Source: Granulicella paludicola (lineage in GTDB: Bacteria > Acidobacteriota > Terriglobia > Terriglobales > Acidobacteriaceae). From it: a stretch of DNA of 64,000 bases. Where the stretch lies: assembly GCF_025685545.1 (NCBI RefSeq), contig NZ_JAGSYC010000019.1, forward strand, positions 62,001 to 126,000. Reading direction: 5' to 3'. Under the pieces are notes generated by a model that saw only the letters and a program-made list of their open reading frames with translations, made no database searches and was not told the origin of the DNA. Shown here in pieces: positions 17,561-25,555 of this stretch. Each line of letters starts with the position of its first letter. The stretch's first letter is position 1. Made by a program: the position numbers and the translations under genes.

Positions 17561-18250
17561 ATGTCCGCATCCATAGCTATCATTGCCGCACTGCCGCGCG
17601 AGATCGCCTCTCTCGTGCGCGGCACTCGCCCTGACGCCGCTTTGCTGTCCTCGGGAATTCATCTCTACCGTCTGCCGAAGGCCATCGTGGTGGCTGCGGG
17701 TATGGGTCCATCGAGAGCCTCAAGCGCCGTAGAAGCTGCTCGTGCCGTAGCCGACATCACGACGCTGATTTCCGTAGGCCTTGCGGGTTCCTGCGTGGCG
17801 TCGCTTGCCGCCGGAGAGGTCGCCGAGATTGCGACGGTCATCAATACCAATACTGGTGAGCGCTTCGCCACGATAGACAGCGCGCAGTCTTACATACTCG
17901 CGACAACCGAAACCATTGCCAGCGTCCACGAGAAGATGCGGCTCGCTGCTACTTACGGTGCAAGTCTCGTCGATATGGAGGCTGCGACGGTTGCTCGTCT
18001 CGCAACTGCCCACGGTCTTCGCTTCCGAGCGATCAAAGGTGTTTCCGACGCACACGACTTTGAACTTGCCTCGCTCAGTCGCTTCGCGGGAAAGCACGGC
18101 AGCTTCCGCACCGGAGCTTTCGCACTACACACGGCGCTGCGGCCCCACACGTGGGCGAAGGCTGCGAAGCTCGGAAGTGATAGCAATCGCGCATTGGAGC
18201 GCCTGCATTCGCGGTTGCTGGAAGTGATTGGGAGCGAAGATTTATCCTAA
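17561..18250 (+). CDS. Nucleoside phosphorylase/nucleosidase family protein (HpnG- or MTAN-like)
   Basis: This 229-aa protein has the fold signatures of the PNP/UDP family: IAALPREIASLV at the N-terminus, VVAAGMGPSRAS (residues about 42-55), TLISVGLAGS, and a VDMEAATVARLA motif (about 145-155) that corresponds to the nucleoside-binding Met-Glu of MTA/SAH nucleosidases. A conserved SDAHDFEL segment follows. In hopanoid producers the related HpnG removes adenine from adenosylhopane. No separate hpnG is seen beside hpnH here, so this gene, 9 kb away, is a candidate. It sits 22 bp after the LacI-type gene and 32 bp before a dehydrogenase gene, which argues equally for a nucleoside-salvage role. 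Confidence 0.65.
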   Translation: MSASIAIIAALPREIASLVRGTRPDAALLSSGIHLYRLPKAIVVAAGMGPSRASSAVEAARAVADITTLISVGLAGSCVASLAAGEVAEIATVINTNTGERFATIDSAQSYILATTETIASVHEKMRLAATYGASLVDMEAATVARLATAHGLRFRAIKGVSDAHDFELASLSRFAGKHGSFRTGAFALHTALRPHTWAKAAKLGSDSNRALERLHSRLLEVIGSEDLS

Positions 18251-18282
18251 ACCCTAGAACGACAGGCAGCAGAAAAGGACTC

Positions 18283-19374
18283 ATGCAAGAGACACTTCCC
18301 AGCACCATGCAGGCCGCGGTCTACCGCGACATCGACACCGTTATTCCTGAGACGATCGCACTTCCTGAGATCGGCCCAGGCGAGGTTCTCGTCCGGATCG
18401 ACACCTGCGGTATCTGTGGGACCGACCTCAAGAAGATCCACACGGGGTCGCACTCTGCTCCGCGCGTCTTTGGACACGAGATGGCAGGCACCGTCGCCGC
18501 GGTTGGTGGAAATGTGAGGGGTTTCGCCGTTGGAGATCGTGTGATGGCCTTCCATCACATCCCATGCGGCCATTGTTTCTACTGCCGCAAAAAGACCTTC
18601 GCTCAGTGCGAAACCTATAAGAAGGTCGGCACCACTGCCGGAGTCGGGGTCGCGGCGGGTGGTGGCTTTGCTCAATACATTCGCGTGATGGACTGGATTG
18701 TTGGCGACGGTGTTACGACCGCTGGTCTGATACATATCCCTGATGACATTCCGTTTGAGCAAGCTGCTTTCATCGAACCGGTCAATACCTGCTTCAAGGC
18801 GATCAAGCTGCTCGAGCTGCAGGCGGATGATACTGTGCTCGTGATCGGGCAGGGAAGCATCGGTATCATCCTCGCCGCGCTCGCAGCACAGACAGGTGCA
18901 ACTGTTCTCACCTCAGACATGTACCCTGAGCGCCACGCTATCGCTGCACACTATGGCCTCCATCATCCGCTCGATGCTCGAGGGGATGTTGTAACAGCCG
19001 CCAAGGCTGTCACGGAAGGACGTGGAGTCGATGTGGCTCTGGTTGCCGTCGGTGCCGACAAGCTTATCCAGCAGGCAATGGATGCGATCCGCCCCGGTGG
19101 TCGCGTCATGCTCTTCGCGAGCACACAGCATGGAACGGCTCCCTTCGATCCAGCGGCAGTCTGCATGGATGAGAAGACTCTGATGGGGTCTTACTCTGCA
19201 TCTGTTGCGATTCAAGCGGAGGGCATCGATCTGGTCTTCGAAGGCTACCGATCAGGCAAACTCGATCTTACGAAGCTCATCTCGCATCGATTTACCCTGG
19301 ATGAAGCTGCGGAGGCGGTCCACCTCGCTTCAAATCCGCAGCCTGATTCGATGAAGATTGTGCTGAAGCCCTAG
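18283..19374 (+). CDS. Zinc-dependent alcohol dehydrogenase (sorbitol/threonine dehydrogenase type)
   Basis: This 363-aa medium-chain dehydrogenase carries the catalytic zinc motifs CGICGTD and GHEMAGTVAAVG, and the structural zinc site CGHCFYCRKKTFAQC with four cysteines at the usual 3-3-8 spacing. A nucleotide-binding segment (GQGSIGIILAALAA) begins the Rossmann domain. The family oxidises polyols, threonine or sugar alcohols with NAD(P). It follows the LacI-type regulator and the phosphorylase-family gene on the same strand, so it may be part of the same sugar response. Its stop codon overlaps the stop of a convergent 66-aa gene within the palindrome CTAG at 19371-19374. Confidence 0.85.
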   Translation: MQETLPSTMQAAVYRDIDTVIPETIALPEIGPGEVLVRIDTCGICGTDLKKIHTGSHSAPRVFGHEMAGTVAAVGGNVRGFAVGDRVMAFHHIPCGHCFYCRKKTFAQCETYKKVGTTAGVGVAAGGGFAQYIRVMDWIVGDGVTTAGLIHIPDDIPFEQAAFIEPVNTCFKAIKLLELQADDTVLVIGQGSIGIILAALAAQTGATVLTSDMYPERHAIAAHYGLHHPLDARGDVVTAAKAVTEGRGVDVALVAVGADKLIQQAMDAIRPGGRVMLFASTQHGTAPFDPAAVCMDEKTLMGSYSASVAIQAEGIDLVFEGYRSGKLDLTKLISHRFTLDEAAEAVHLASNPQPDSMKIVLKP

Positions 19375-19571
19375 CCCGCAGCGGAGTCACTGTGGGCGAT
19401 TGCCTTGCGACTCCGCAACAGAATAAAGACGCCACCCGCAAACAATGTCGCCCCGGCCCCGCCTAAAAGTTCGATAGCGTGCCTATAAGCCGCCTGAACT
19501 ACCGGTGGCGTAGCCCGCGTGCTGTCGAGGCACTGTGCACAACCTTGCAGTGCCAAAGTTGCCAGGCTCAC
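19371..19571 (-). CDS. Small membrane protein of the cytochrome oxidase operon
   Basis: This is a 66-aa frame starting with GTG at 19571, which overlaps the subunit III stop as GTGA, a sign of translational coupling. It has a short hydrophobic start, a Cys-x-x-Cys pair (GCAQC, about residues 9-12) and one membrane helix (LLGGAGATLFAGGVFILL) followed by basic residues (RSRK). I recall small proteins of similar layout at the end of oxidase clusters in related bacteria, but have no named family. A longer in-frame reading upstream overlaps subunit III and is not needed. A role in oxidase assembly or copper or haem handling through CxxC is speculation. Confidence 0.6.
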   Translation of the reverse strand: MSLATLALQGCAQCLDSTRATPPVVQAAYRHAIELLGGAGATLFAGGVFILLRSRKAIAHSDSAAG

Positions 19572-20356
19572 TGGCCAAACTCCAGAAGAGCAAAAAGGAA
19601 CACCCACAGCACGCCCATCACGTGCCAGTACCAGACAGTGCCATCCACCAGCACCTGCCGCGTCAGCATCGAGCGCGAACGCCAAAGTACCAGCAGTGCG
19701 CCGATCAAGGCGCCAATGCCGAGGAACAGATGGACCGCGTGTGTCACGGTAATCAGGTAGAAGAAGTGACTGCTCATGCTACTGCTAAAGAAGACACCCT
19801 GCGCTGCCAGTTGCCTCCATGCCATCCACTGCCCGGCGAGGAACATGCTTCCCAGCACGAGCGTTAGTCCCAGCCAGATACCAGCCCGGCCTGAGACCGG
19901 TCGTCCCAGCCCCAGCCACTCGTCCATCGCCAGCTTCTCATCGAACATGCGCTGCCGAGCGATCTCCGCCGTCAGCGAACTCAGCAGCAGGATCGCTGTG
20001 TTCTTCCAGAGGATCTCCGGGATGACCGTCGCCTTCCAGCTATGGACATAGACGCCGTAGGCATCGAAGTGACCACTCGATTTATCCACGAAGAAAATGC
20101 TGACAAGCGCGACGAAAAACATAAGGTCGCCACCCAGGGCGAAGAACAGTCCGACGCGAGCAGCGGACAGCCGTTCCCGAGGCCCACGCCGTCCCTGAGG
20201 ACGATTGCTCCAGTTCTCCCCGTCGCCATTGCCGCCGGTGCGCTTGTCTGTCGGCGGCCTGCGCCCGCCGTTGTCGCCATCGTTCACGTCGAGATGGCGG
20301 TCGGTGCCGCGATCGTGTCTGCGGTCGATCTCCGGCGGTGTCAGGATAGTCGGCAT
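19568..20356 (-). CDS. coxC: Cytochrome c oxidase subunit III
   Basis: This 262-aa integral membrane protein of the haem-copper oxidase complex has a polar, Asp/Arg/Gly-rich N-terminal tail of about 55 residues, then five or so membrane helices. Typical subunit III signatures include SSHFFYLITVTHAVHLFLG and the final WYWHVMGVLWVFLFALLEFG. The ATG at 20356 is preferred to a GTG 12 bp upstream because GTGGGG could act as a ribosome site, but the choice is not firm. It follows subunit I after 33 bp. The 66-aa gene begins inside its stop codon. Confidence 0.88.
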   Translation of the reverse strand: MPTILTPPEIDRRHDRGTDRHLDVNDGDNGGRRPPTDKRTGGNGDGENWSNRPQGRRGPRERLSAARVGLFFALGGDLMFFVALVSIFFVDKSSGHFDAYGVYVHSWKATVIPEILWKNTAILLLSSLTAEIARQRMFDEKLAMDEWLGLGRPVSGRAGIWLGLTLVLGSMFLAGQWMAWRQLAAQGVFFSSSMSSHFFYLITVTHAVHLFLGIGALIGALLVLWRSRSMLTRQVLVDGTVWYWHVMGVLWVFLFALLEFGQ

Positions 20357-20389
20357 AAGTGACCCCACACTTGCGTCTAGAACAACAGA

Positions 20390-22087
20390 TTACTCCGCTT
20401 CGTGCTGCAAAGGAATCTCTGGCTTCCACTGAGGCGAAAAACTTTCACCGCGTGCGCCATACTGACACGGTTCCCGATAGACGCGGATCAATTCATCCTC
20501 GTCCGCCGGTTGCGGCGCCCACTCCAGAGTCGTTGCCTGCCACGGATTTTCCTCCGTCATCGAAGGCTGGCGGGCCGTCTTCAGGATGTTCCAGAAAAAG
20601 AACACCTGCGACACCGCCAGCAGCAGCGCCGAGTAAGTAATGTGTCGCTGCATCGGCATGGTCGCGCTCAGTAGGTCGTTTGCAGGCTTCACAATACCGT
20701 TGAGCTGTGCATAGTGCCGGGGCTCGCCACCGAGGCCAGTCAGGTGCATTGGCAGAAATGTTGCATAGGCCCCGGCAAGCGTACACCAGAAGTGGACCTT
20801 ACCCAGCGGCTCGGAGAGCTGCCGATGAAACATCAACGGATACCAATAGTAGGTCGCGCAGAGTAGCCCGAAGACACCCGCCATCGCCATGATGAGGTGA
20901 AAGTGCGCCACGACAAAAAACGTGTTGTGCAGGTACTCATCGAGGATCGGCTGAGCGAGGATCGGTCCGGACAGGCCTCCGGTTACGAACAGCGACACGA
21001 ATCCCAAGGCAAAGAGCATCGGTGTCGTCAGTCTGATCTGCTTTGACTTCGACCCCCAAACAGTCGCGATCCAACTCAGCACCTTCGCCGCGGAGGGGAT
21101 CGCAATCGCGAGCGAAGCCACGCTGAACACCGTTCCGGCGAACGGATTCAGCCCTGCCACAAACATATGGTGACCCCAGACAAGTATCCCCAACAGCCCA
21201 ATCAAGAGCGTTGTGGCGATCATCAGCTTGTACGCGAACACCCTCCGCCGCGCAAAGTTTGCCAGCACCATCGACGTCAGCCCCATTCCTGGCAGCACCG
21301 CGATGTAAACCTCCGGGTGTCCGAAGAACCAGAACAGATGCAGCCACAACAGCGGGGAACCGTCGCCGCGATGCGGAATCATTACGCCGTTAATCCACTC
21401 GTTCGCCGGGACGAAGAAGCCGCTTTGTAGATGCCGATCGCAAAACAAGAGAACCAGCGCGGCCAGCAGCACGCTGAATGCGATGACGCTAAGCATCGCC
21501 GCAGTGAACCATCCCCACACCGTAAGCGGAAGTCGTTCCCAGGTCATGCCCTCGCACCGCAGCTTCACAATCGTCGTCAACGTATTTACGGCGCTGATGG
21601 TTCCGGCGATGCCGAACAGTGTGATGCTCGCCAGCCACAGATCCATCCCGAAGCCTTGTCCCGGTCCAGCCAGCGAGCTCTCCGACAGCGGCGGATACGC
21701 TGTCCAGCCACCGATGGGAGCGCCACCCGGAACTATGAATGCCGAAAGCAACACCAGTAGAGCCACCAGCATCAGCCACATGCCTGCAGCGTTCCAACGC
21801 GGAAACGCCATGTGACGGGTGCCAATCTGTGCGGGCAGTATCAAGTTTCCGAACCCTGACTGGGGTGCAACGGTCAGCACGAAGAACAGCATCAGCGTGC
21901 CATGCATCGTCACCAGCGCGAGGTACTCCTCCGGCAGCACCGGGCCGTGCAAGGGCAGTGACCAATCCGGCCAGGTAAGGTGCAGCCGCATCACGAGCGA
22001 CAGTCCCGTACCTACCGCCACCGCTATCGACGAAATAAGGAGATAGCCGAAGCCGATGATGCGGTGGTGCGTTGAAAAGATCTTCAT
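20390..22087 (-). CDS. coxA: Cytochrome c oxidase subunit I (aa3 type)
   Basis: This 565-aa catalytic subunit reduces oxygen and pumps protons. Key ligands are in place: His62 for low-spin haem (VTMHGTLM), the cross-linked pair in HPEVY (His257, Tyr261), the CuB histidines His306 and His307 (WGHHMF), and His395/His397 (VAHFH) for the two haems. The HPEVY tyrosine marks it as an A-type oxidase. About twelve membrane helices are apparent. It overlaps subunit II by the four bases ATGA, so both are translated together. Haem A for it would need the CtaA encoded at 28.4-29.4 kb; no ctaB was seen in the window. Confidence 0.95.
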   Translation of the reverse strand: MKIFSTHHRIIGFGYLLISSIAVAVGTGLSLVMRLHLTWPDWSLPLHGPVLPEEYLALVTMHGTLMLFFVLTVAPQSGFGNLILPAQIGTRHMAFPRWNAAGMWLMLVALLVLLSAFIVPGGAPIGGWTAYPPLSESSLAGPGQGFGMDLWLASITLFGIAGTISAVNTLTTIVKLRCEGMTWERLPLTVWGWFTAAMLSVIAFSVLLAALVLLFCDRHLQSGFFVPANEWINGVMIPHRGDGSPLLWLHLFWFFGHPEVYIAVLPGMGLTSMVLANFARRRVFAYKLMIATTLLIGLLGILVWGHHMFVAGLNPFAGTVFSVASLAIAIPSAAKVLSWIATVWGSKSKQIRLTTPMLFALGFVSLFVTGGLSGPILAQPILDEYLHNTFFVVAHFHLIMAMAGVFGLLCATYYWYPLMFHRQLSEPLGKVHFWCTLAGAYATFLPMHLTGLGGEPRHYAQLNGIVKPANDLLSATMPMQRHITYSALLLAVSQVFFFWNILKTARQPSMTEENPWQATTLEWAPQPADEDELIRVYREPCQYGARGESFSPQWKPEIPLQHEAE

Positions 22088-22824
22088 CGCTGCACCTCGT
22101 GCGTCTTCGTCCAGGTCTCGAACTCATCAGCAGTCACAACCCGTAGCACGGCCTGCATGCGGTAGTGGCCCAGGCCGCAAACTTGAGTGCAGAGAATGGC
22201 ATACTCGCCGGGAGCCGTGGGCGTGAAGTGAAGATGCGACGCCTGCCCTGGTACGGCATTCTGTTTCAGCCTCATCTCCGGCACAGAGAAGCCGTGGATT
22301 ACATCGAGTGACCGCAGCGTCAGGTCGACCTCGCGGCCAGCGGGCAGCACCAGCTGACTCGTCACGATGTCATCCTTACCTTTCTCGTCAACGGGATCGA
22401 TCCCCAGCGGATTGCCGCTCCCCGCCGAGATGAGCGAAAACTTCGTCTGCCCGAAGGCCGCATCTTCTCCCGGATAGCGGAAGTACCATGCAAACTGCTC
22501 CCCGGTGACCTCCACTTGCATCGCCTCAGGCGCAGCGCCGACATATCGTTGAGCGGACCACAGCTGCTGCGAGCGCACCGCGAGCCATCCAAAGACCGCG
22601 ATCAACACGACCAGCGGCAGGTACTCCTGCATCGCCACAGACGTACCCTCGCTGCGTCTTCGCACAGCCAATCCCGCCAGCAGCAACACGTGAGCCAGTG
22701 CTGCGAGCCCCAGCACGATCCATAGGTTCAGTAGCAGGTGTGTGTCCAGCGCAGGTCCATGCAGCGCAGCATCACGCGGCAGGAACCATCCATGGCCCGG
22801 CGTGTTTGCGACTGCAAGTGTCAT
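22084..22824 (-). CDS. coxB: Cytochrome c oxidase subunit II
   Basis: This 246-aa subunit has two N-terminal membrane helices (about residues 28-55 and 68-85) and a periplasmic cupredoxin domain with the dinuclear CuA site: His177 (VIHGF), Cys212, Cys216, His220 and Met223 in CTQVCGLGHYRM. The usual glutamate between the cysteines is a glutamine here, but that residue binds copper through its backbone. No cytochrome c domain is fused at the C-terminus, so electrons come from a separate carrier. It begins 10 bp after pdxT and runs into coxA with a 4-bp overlap. Confidence 0.92.
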   Translation of the reverse strand: MTLAVANTPGHGWFLPRDAALHGPALDTHLLLNLWIVLGLAALAHVLLLAGLAVRRRSEGTSVAMQEYLPLVVLIAVFGWLAVRSQQLWSAQRYVGAAPEAMQVEVTGEQFAWYFRYPGEDAAFGQTKFSLISAGSGNPLGIDPVDEKGKDDIVTSQLVLPAGREVDLTLRSLDVIHGFSVPEMRLKQNAVPGQASHLHFTPTAPGEYAILCTQVCGLGHYRMQAVLRVVTADEFETWTKTHEVQR

Positions 22825-22834
22825 GGTTACGATT

Positions 22835-23425
22835 TTACTTTGCGCTTTCGGCAGCTACGATCTCGAGGAAGTGTTGGTGTACACGTGTGTCGTCGGTGAG
22901 CTCAGGGTGGAAGGTGGCTGCCAGCAGACGTCCTTGTTGCACCAGTGTAGGGAAGCCATCGCGCTCGGCAAGGACCTTAACGTCCGCGCCATGTCTGCTG
23001 ATCCGCGGCGCACGGATAAAGACCATCTCCAGCGGGCCGCCGGGAAGGGAGGTTTCTTCGTTCAAAATGACAGAGTCGTTCTGGCGACCGTAAGCGTTGC
23101 GCTCCACTGTCACATCCAGAACCGCGAACGACCTTTGCGGCGGATTCGTTACTTCGTTTGCAAGCAGAATGCAGCCCGCGCATGTTCCAAATACCGGATG
23201 CTTATGCACATATTCGTTCAGCACGTCGTAGAAGCCCACCCGCTCGAGATTCTTCAGGAACGTTGTCGATTCGCCGCCAGGAATCACCAGGCCACCCAAT
23301 CCGACGAGTTCCTCGGGTTTGCGCACGAGCCGCACCTGTGCGCCCAGCTCTTGCAGTTTTTTTGCGTGGACATCGAACGCTCCTTGCAGCGCCAGTACAC
23401 CGATCACCGTCTCCGTTTTGCTCAT
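22835..23425 (-). CDS. pdxT: Pyridoxal 5'-phosphate synthase glutaminase subunit PdxT
   Basis: This 196-aa class I glutamine amidotransferase makes ammonia from glutamine for the PdxS synthase in the DXP-independent vitamin B6 pathway. The oxyanion GGES motif (residues 50-53), the nucleophile Cys82 (GTCAGCILL) and the C-terminal FHPE motif are present. The ATG at 23425 follows AGAGAG and gives the usual N-terminus (IGVLALQGAF); a start 45 bp upstream would add unrelated residues. The partner pdxS is 1 kb upstream, separated by a SYLF-domain gene. The cytochrome oxidase genes start 10 bp downstream, an unusual pairing. Confidence 0.93.
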   Translation of the reverse strand: MSKTETVIGVLALQGAFDVHAKKLQELGAQVRLVRKPEELVGLGGLVIPGGESTTFLKNLERVGFYDVLNEYVHKHPVFGTCAGCILLANEVTNPPQRSFAVLDVTVERNAYGRQNDSVILNEETSLPGGPLEMVFIRAPRISRHGADVKVLAERDGFPTLVQQGRLLAATFHPELTDDTRVHQHFLEIVAAESAK

Positions 23426-23476
23426 TCTCTCTAGTCTACGCAAATCTCCATCTTCCGAAGATCGGTCCATGACGAA

Positions 23477-23504
23477 CTACGGCCTCCCCGAAGGAAGGCC
23501 GTAG
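23477..23504 (-). terminator. Hairpin after the SYLF gene
   Basis: CTACGGCCT and AGGCCGTAG are perfect 9-bp arms with a 10-nt loop between the SYLF gene stop and pdxT. The T-run expected of a strong intrinsic terminator is missing, so it may be a weak terminator or a processing or stability hairpin. Confidence 0.45.
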
Positions 23505-23523
23505 GAGTTGCAAGATGAAGTTC

Positions 23524-24219
23524 TTACTGATTCTTTGCTTCGTGGAACATCATCGCTACTGTGCGCATGAAGTGCATCGAGGTAGCATGCGGACGGACAT
23601 CTCCCGCCAGAATCTTCTGGTAGGGAACGTCATGACCGTAGTATTCCGCGGTGTCGTCCTGGTTCTGGTTCACAACGTCGCCCGTGAGATCGACCCCAGC
23701 AAACAGACCCTTGTTACGCGAGTAGGTCAGGAAGCCGGTGTTCGCGAGCACTGAGGTGGAAGCCTGCGAATCACGACCCACCGGGCCGGCAGCAGCGGAG
23801 ATGTCACCACCGAGCTTAACCTTGTCATGCAGCAGACGATCGAACGCATCGTGCGTCACAGCCACGAGTACGAGATCTGTGGACTGACCACCAATCTGGA
23901 AGCCAAAGCTCGCACCGGTGATCTGGATGAAGGCAGGTGCGCTCCAGCCATGGCCTGTGCGGCACGTTACAACGCCCTGGCCGTACTGTCCGCCCACAAC
24001 GAAAGCTCCCTTTTTGTAGCCAGGAATTACGGCGACGCAGGTCGCGTGCTCAGTGATGTTCAAGGGAATTCCCTTGTCGGGTGTAGCCATCAGCTCGTGC
24101 AGAACTTCATGCGCGTGTTCGATGCGCTCATCGAGCTTAGCCTTGTCGGCAGCATGGGCAGCAACGGTCGTGGTGCCCGCGATCAGGAAGAGACATGCGA
24201 TGTGTGCAAACTTTTTCAT
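23524..24219 (-). CDS. Secreted SYLF-domain (DUF500/Ysc84) lipid-binding-type protein
   Basis: This 231-aa protein has a signal peptide (MKKFAHIACLFLIAGTTTVAAHA) and a body typical of the SYLF family: an N-terminal helix (RIEHAHEVLHELMATPDKGIP), ATCVAVIPGYKKGAFVVGG, GVVTCRTGHGWSAPAFIQI and GADISAA-like segments (KLGGDISAAAGPVGRDSQA). Eukaryotic relatives bind phosphoinositides; bacterial ones are periplasmic or surface proteins of unclear role. It lies between pdxS and pdxT, with hairpins on both sides, so it is probably its own transcription unit. Confidence 0.85.
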   Translation of the reverse strand: MKKFAHIACLFLIAGTTTVAAHAADKAKLDERIEHAHEVLHELMATPDKGIPLNITEHATCVAVIPGYKKGAFVVGGQYGQGVVTCRTGHGWSAPAFIQITGASFGFQIGGQSTDLVLVAVTHDAFDRLLHDKVKLGGDISAAAGPVGRDSQASTSVLANTGFLTYSRNKGLFAGVDLTGDVVNQNQDDTAEYYGHDVPYQKILAGDVRPHATSMHFMRTVAMMFHEAKNQ

Positions 24220-24315
24220 GGTGAAAGATCCTCGTTAGCGTACGAATCAAATCTCGTTAGCAGTTATTCCGATGCGATAGAAATCGCGCGAGTTGTGCAG
24301 GATCGAATTCTTCAC

Positions 24316-24359
24316 AGAAAAAGAATGCCCCGAGACTCCATTACTGGAAATCTCGGGGC
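24316..24359 (-). terminator. Intrinsic terminator of pdxS
   Basis: On the minus strand GCCCCGAGA and TCTCGGGGC pair perfectly (9 bp, 15-nt loop) and are followed by ATTCTTTTTCTG. It lies 26 bp beyond the pdxS stop codon and separates pdxS from the SYLF gene. Confidence 0.8.
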
Positions 24360-24384
24360 TTGCTGTTCAGGCAGATAGAAAGTC

Positions 24385-25368
24385 TTACCAGCCGCGATTC
24401 TGCATCATGTCGGCGTCCTCGATCATTCCAACGGCAAGTCCCTTCATCGCTCCCAGGCAGTCCTCGCTGGCCTGAGCAATGATCGCTGGATCGTTGTAGT
24501 GCGTGGCGGCCAGAACGATCGCCTTGGCACGACTCTCAGCTTCGGCACGCTCTTCCGGCGAGAGGAAATTGCCTGCTGGATCAAGCCCGACCTCAAGCCG
24601 AATATTGCCTTCCTTCATGAAGATGCCAGAGCCCACGAACACCGTCTCCGCGCCTAGCTGCATCATCAGCGCGGCGTCGGCAGGGGTTGCGATTCCGCCA
24701 GCGGAGAAGTTCGGCACCGGCAACTTGCCGGTCTTGGCTACCATCACCACCAGCTCGTACGGGGCACGGAGGTTCTTCGCTGCAGCGTAAAGCTCCTGAT
24801 CGCTCAGCACGGTGAGCGCCTTCATCTCACTCGTAATCTGACGCATGTGCTTTACAGCGTGAATTACATCGCCTGTGCCAGGTTCACCCTTGGTGCGAAT
24901 CATCGCCGCACCTTCAGCAATGCGGCGAAGCGCTTCGCCCAGGTCCTTCGCTCCGCATACGAATGGTGTCTTGAAAGCATGTTTATCGATGTGGTGAAGC
25001 TCATCGGCAGGCGTCAGAACTTCGCTCTCGTCGATAAAGTCTACCGACAGAGTCTCCAGTACCTGCGCCTCGACGAAGTGGCCGATACGGGCCTTCGCCA
25101 TCACCGGGATGCTCACGGCCTTCTGGATGGCCTTAATCATGCCGGGGTGCGACATGCGGGCTACACCGCCTTGCGCGCGGATCATAGCAGGCACACGCTC
25201 AAGCGCCATTACGGCCACCGCGCCAGCCTGCTCAGCGATGATCGCCTGGTCGACATCCATGACGTCCATAATGACGCCACCCTTCAACATCTCAGCCAGG
25301 CCGATCTTCAGACGCAAACCCGCGCCATTGCCATTGTGTGAGCCGTTGCCGTTGCCATTGAGTGCCAT
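24385..25368 (-). CDS. pdxS: Pyridoxal 5'-phosphate synthase subunit PdxS
   Basis: This 327-aa TIM-barrel enzyme condenses ribose 5-phosphate, glyceraldehyde 3-phosphate and ammonia to pyridoxal phosphate. It has the family signatures [51 protein letters not shown] and the [18 protein letters not shown] segment ([19 protein letters not shown]). An Asn/Gly-rich tail of about 17 residues precedes the core. AGAAGGAG 9 bp before the ATG at 25368 decides this start over an in-frame TTG 27 bp upstream. Ammonia comes from PdxT, encoded 1 kb downstream. Confidence 0.95.
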   Translation of the reverse strand: MALNGNGNGSHNGNGAGLRLKIGLAEMLKGGVIMDVMDVDQAIIAEQAGAVAVMALERVPAMIRAQGGVARMSHPGMIKAIQKAVSIPVMAKARIGHFVEAQVLETLSVDFIDESEVLTPADELHHIDKHAFKTPFVCGAKDLGEALRRIAEGAAMIRTKGEPGTGDVIHAVKHMRQITSEMKALTVLSDQELYAAAKNLRAPYELVVMVAKTGKLPVPNFSAGGIATPADAALMMQLGAETVFVGSGIFMKEGNIRLEVGLDPAGNFLSPEERAEAESRAKAIVLAATHYNDPAIIAQASEDCLGAMKGLAVGMIEDADMMQNRGW

Positions 25369-25555
25369 CGTGGAAGTCTCCTTCTGCGCGAACAACCATT
25401 GAAATGTCTGCGCCAGAATGCCAGTTTAGCAGTTTTACGCTCCCTCCGTCCGACCTCCGCCAGCTGCATTTCACGCGCCGCAAGATTCAGCCCGAGAGGT
25501 TCATCCGTCCATCCTCTTCAAGCCAAATCCCCCACCGTTCGCCCGGCTCGACGTC

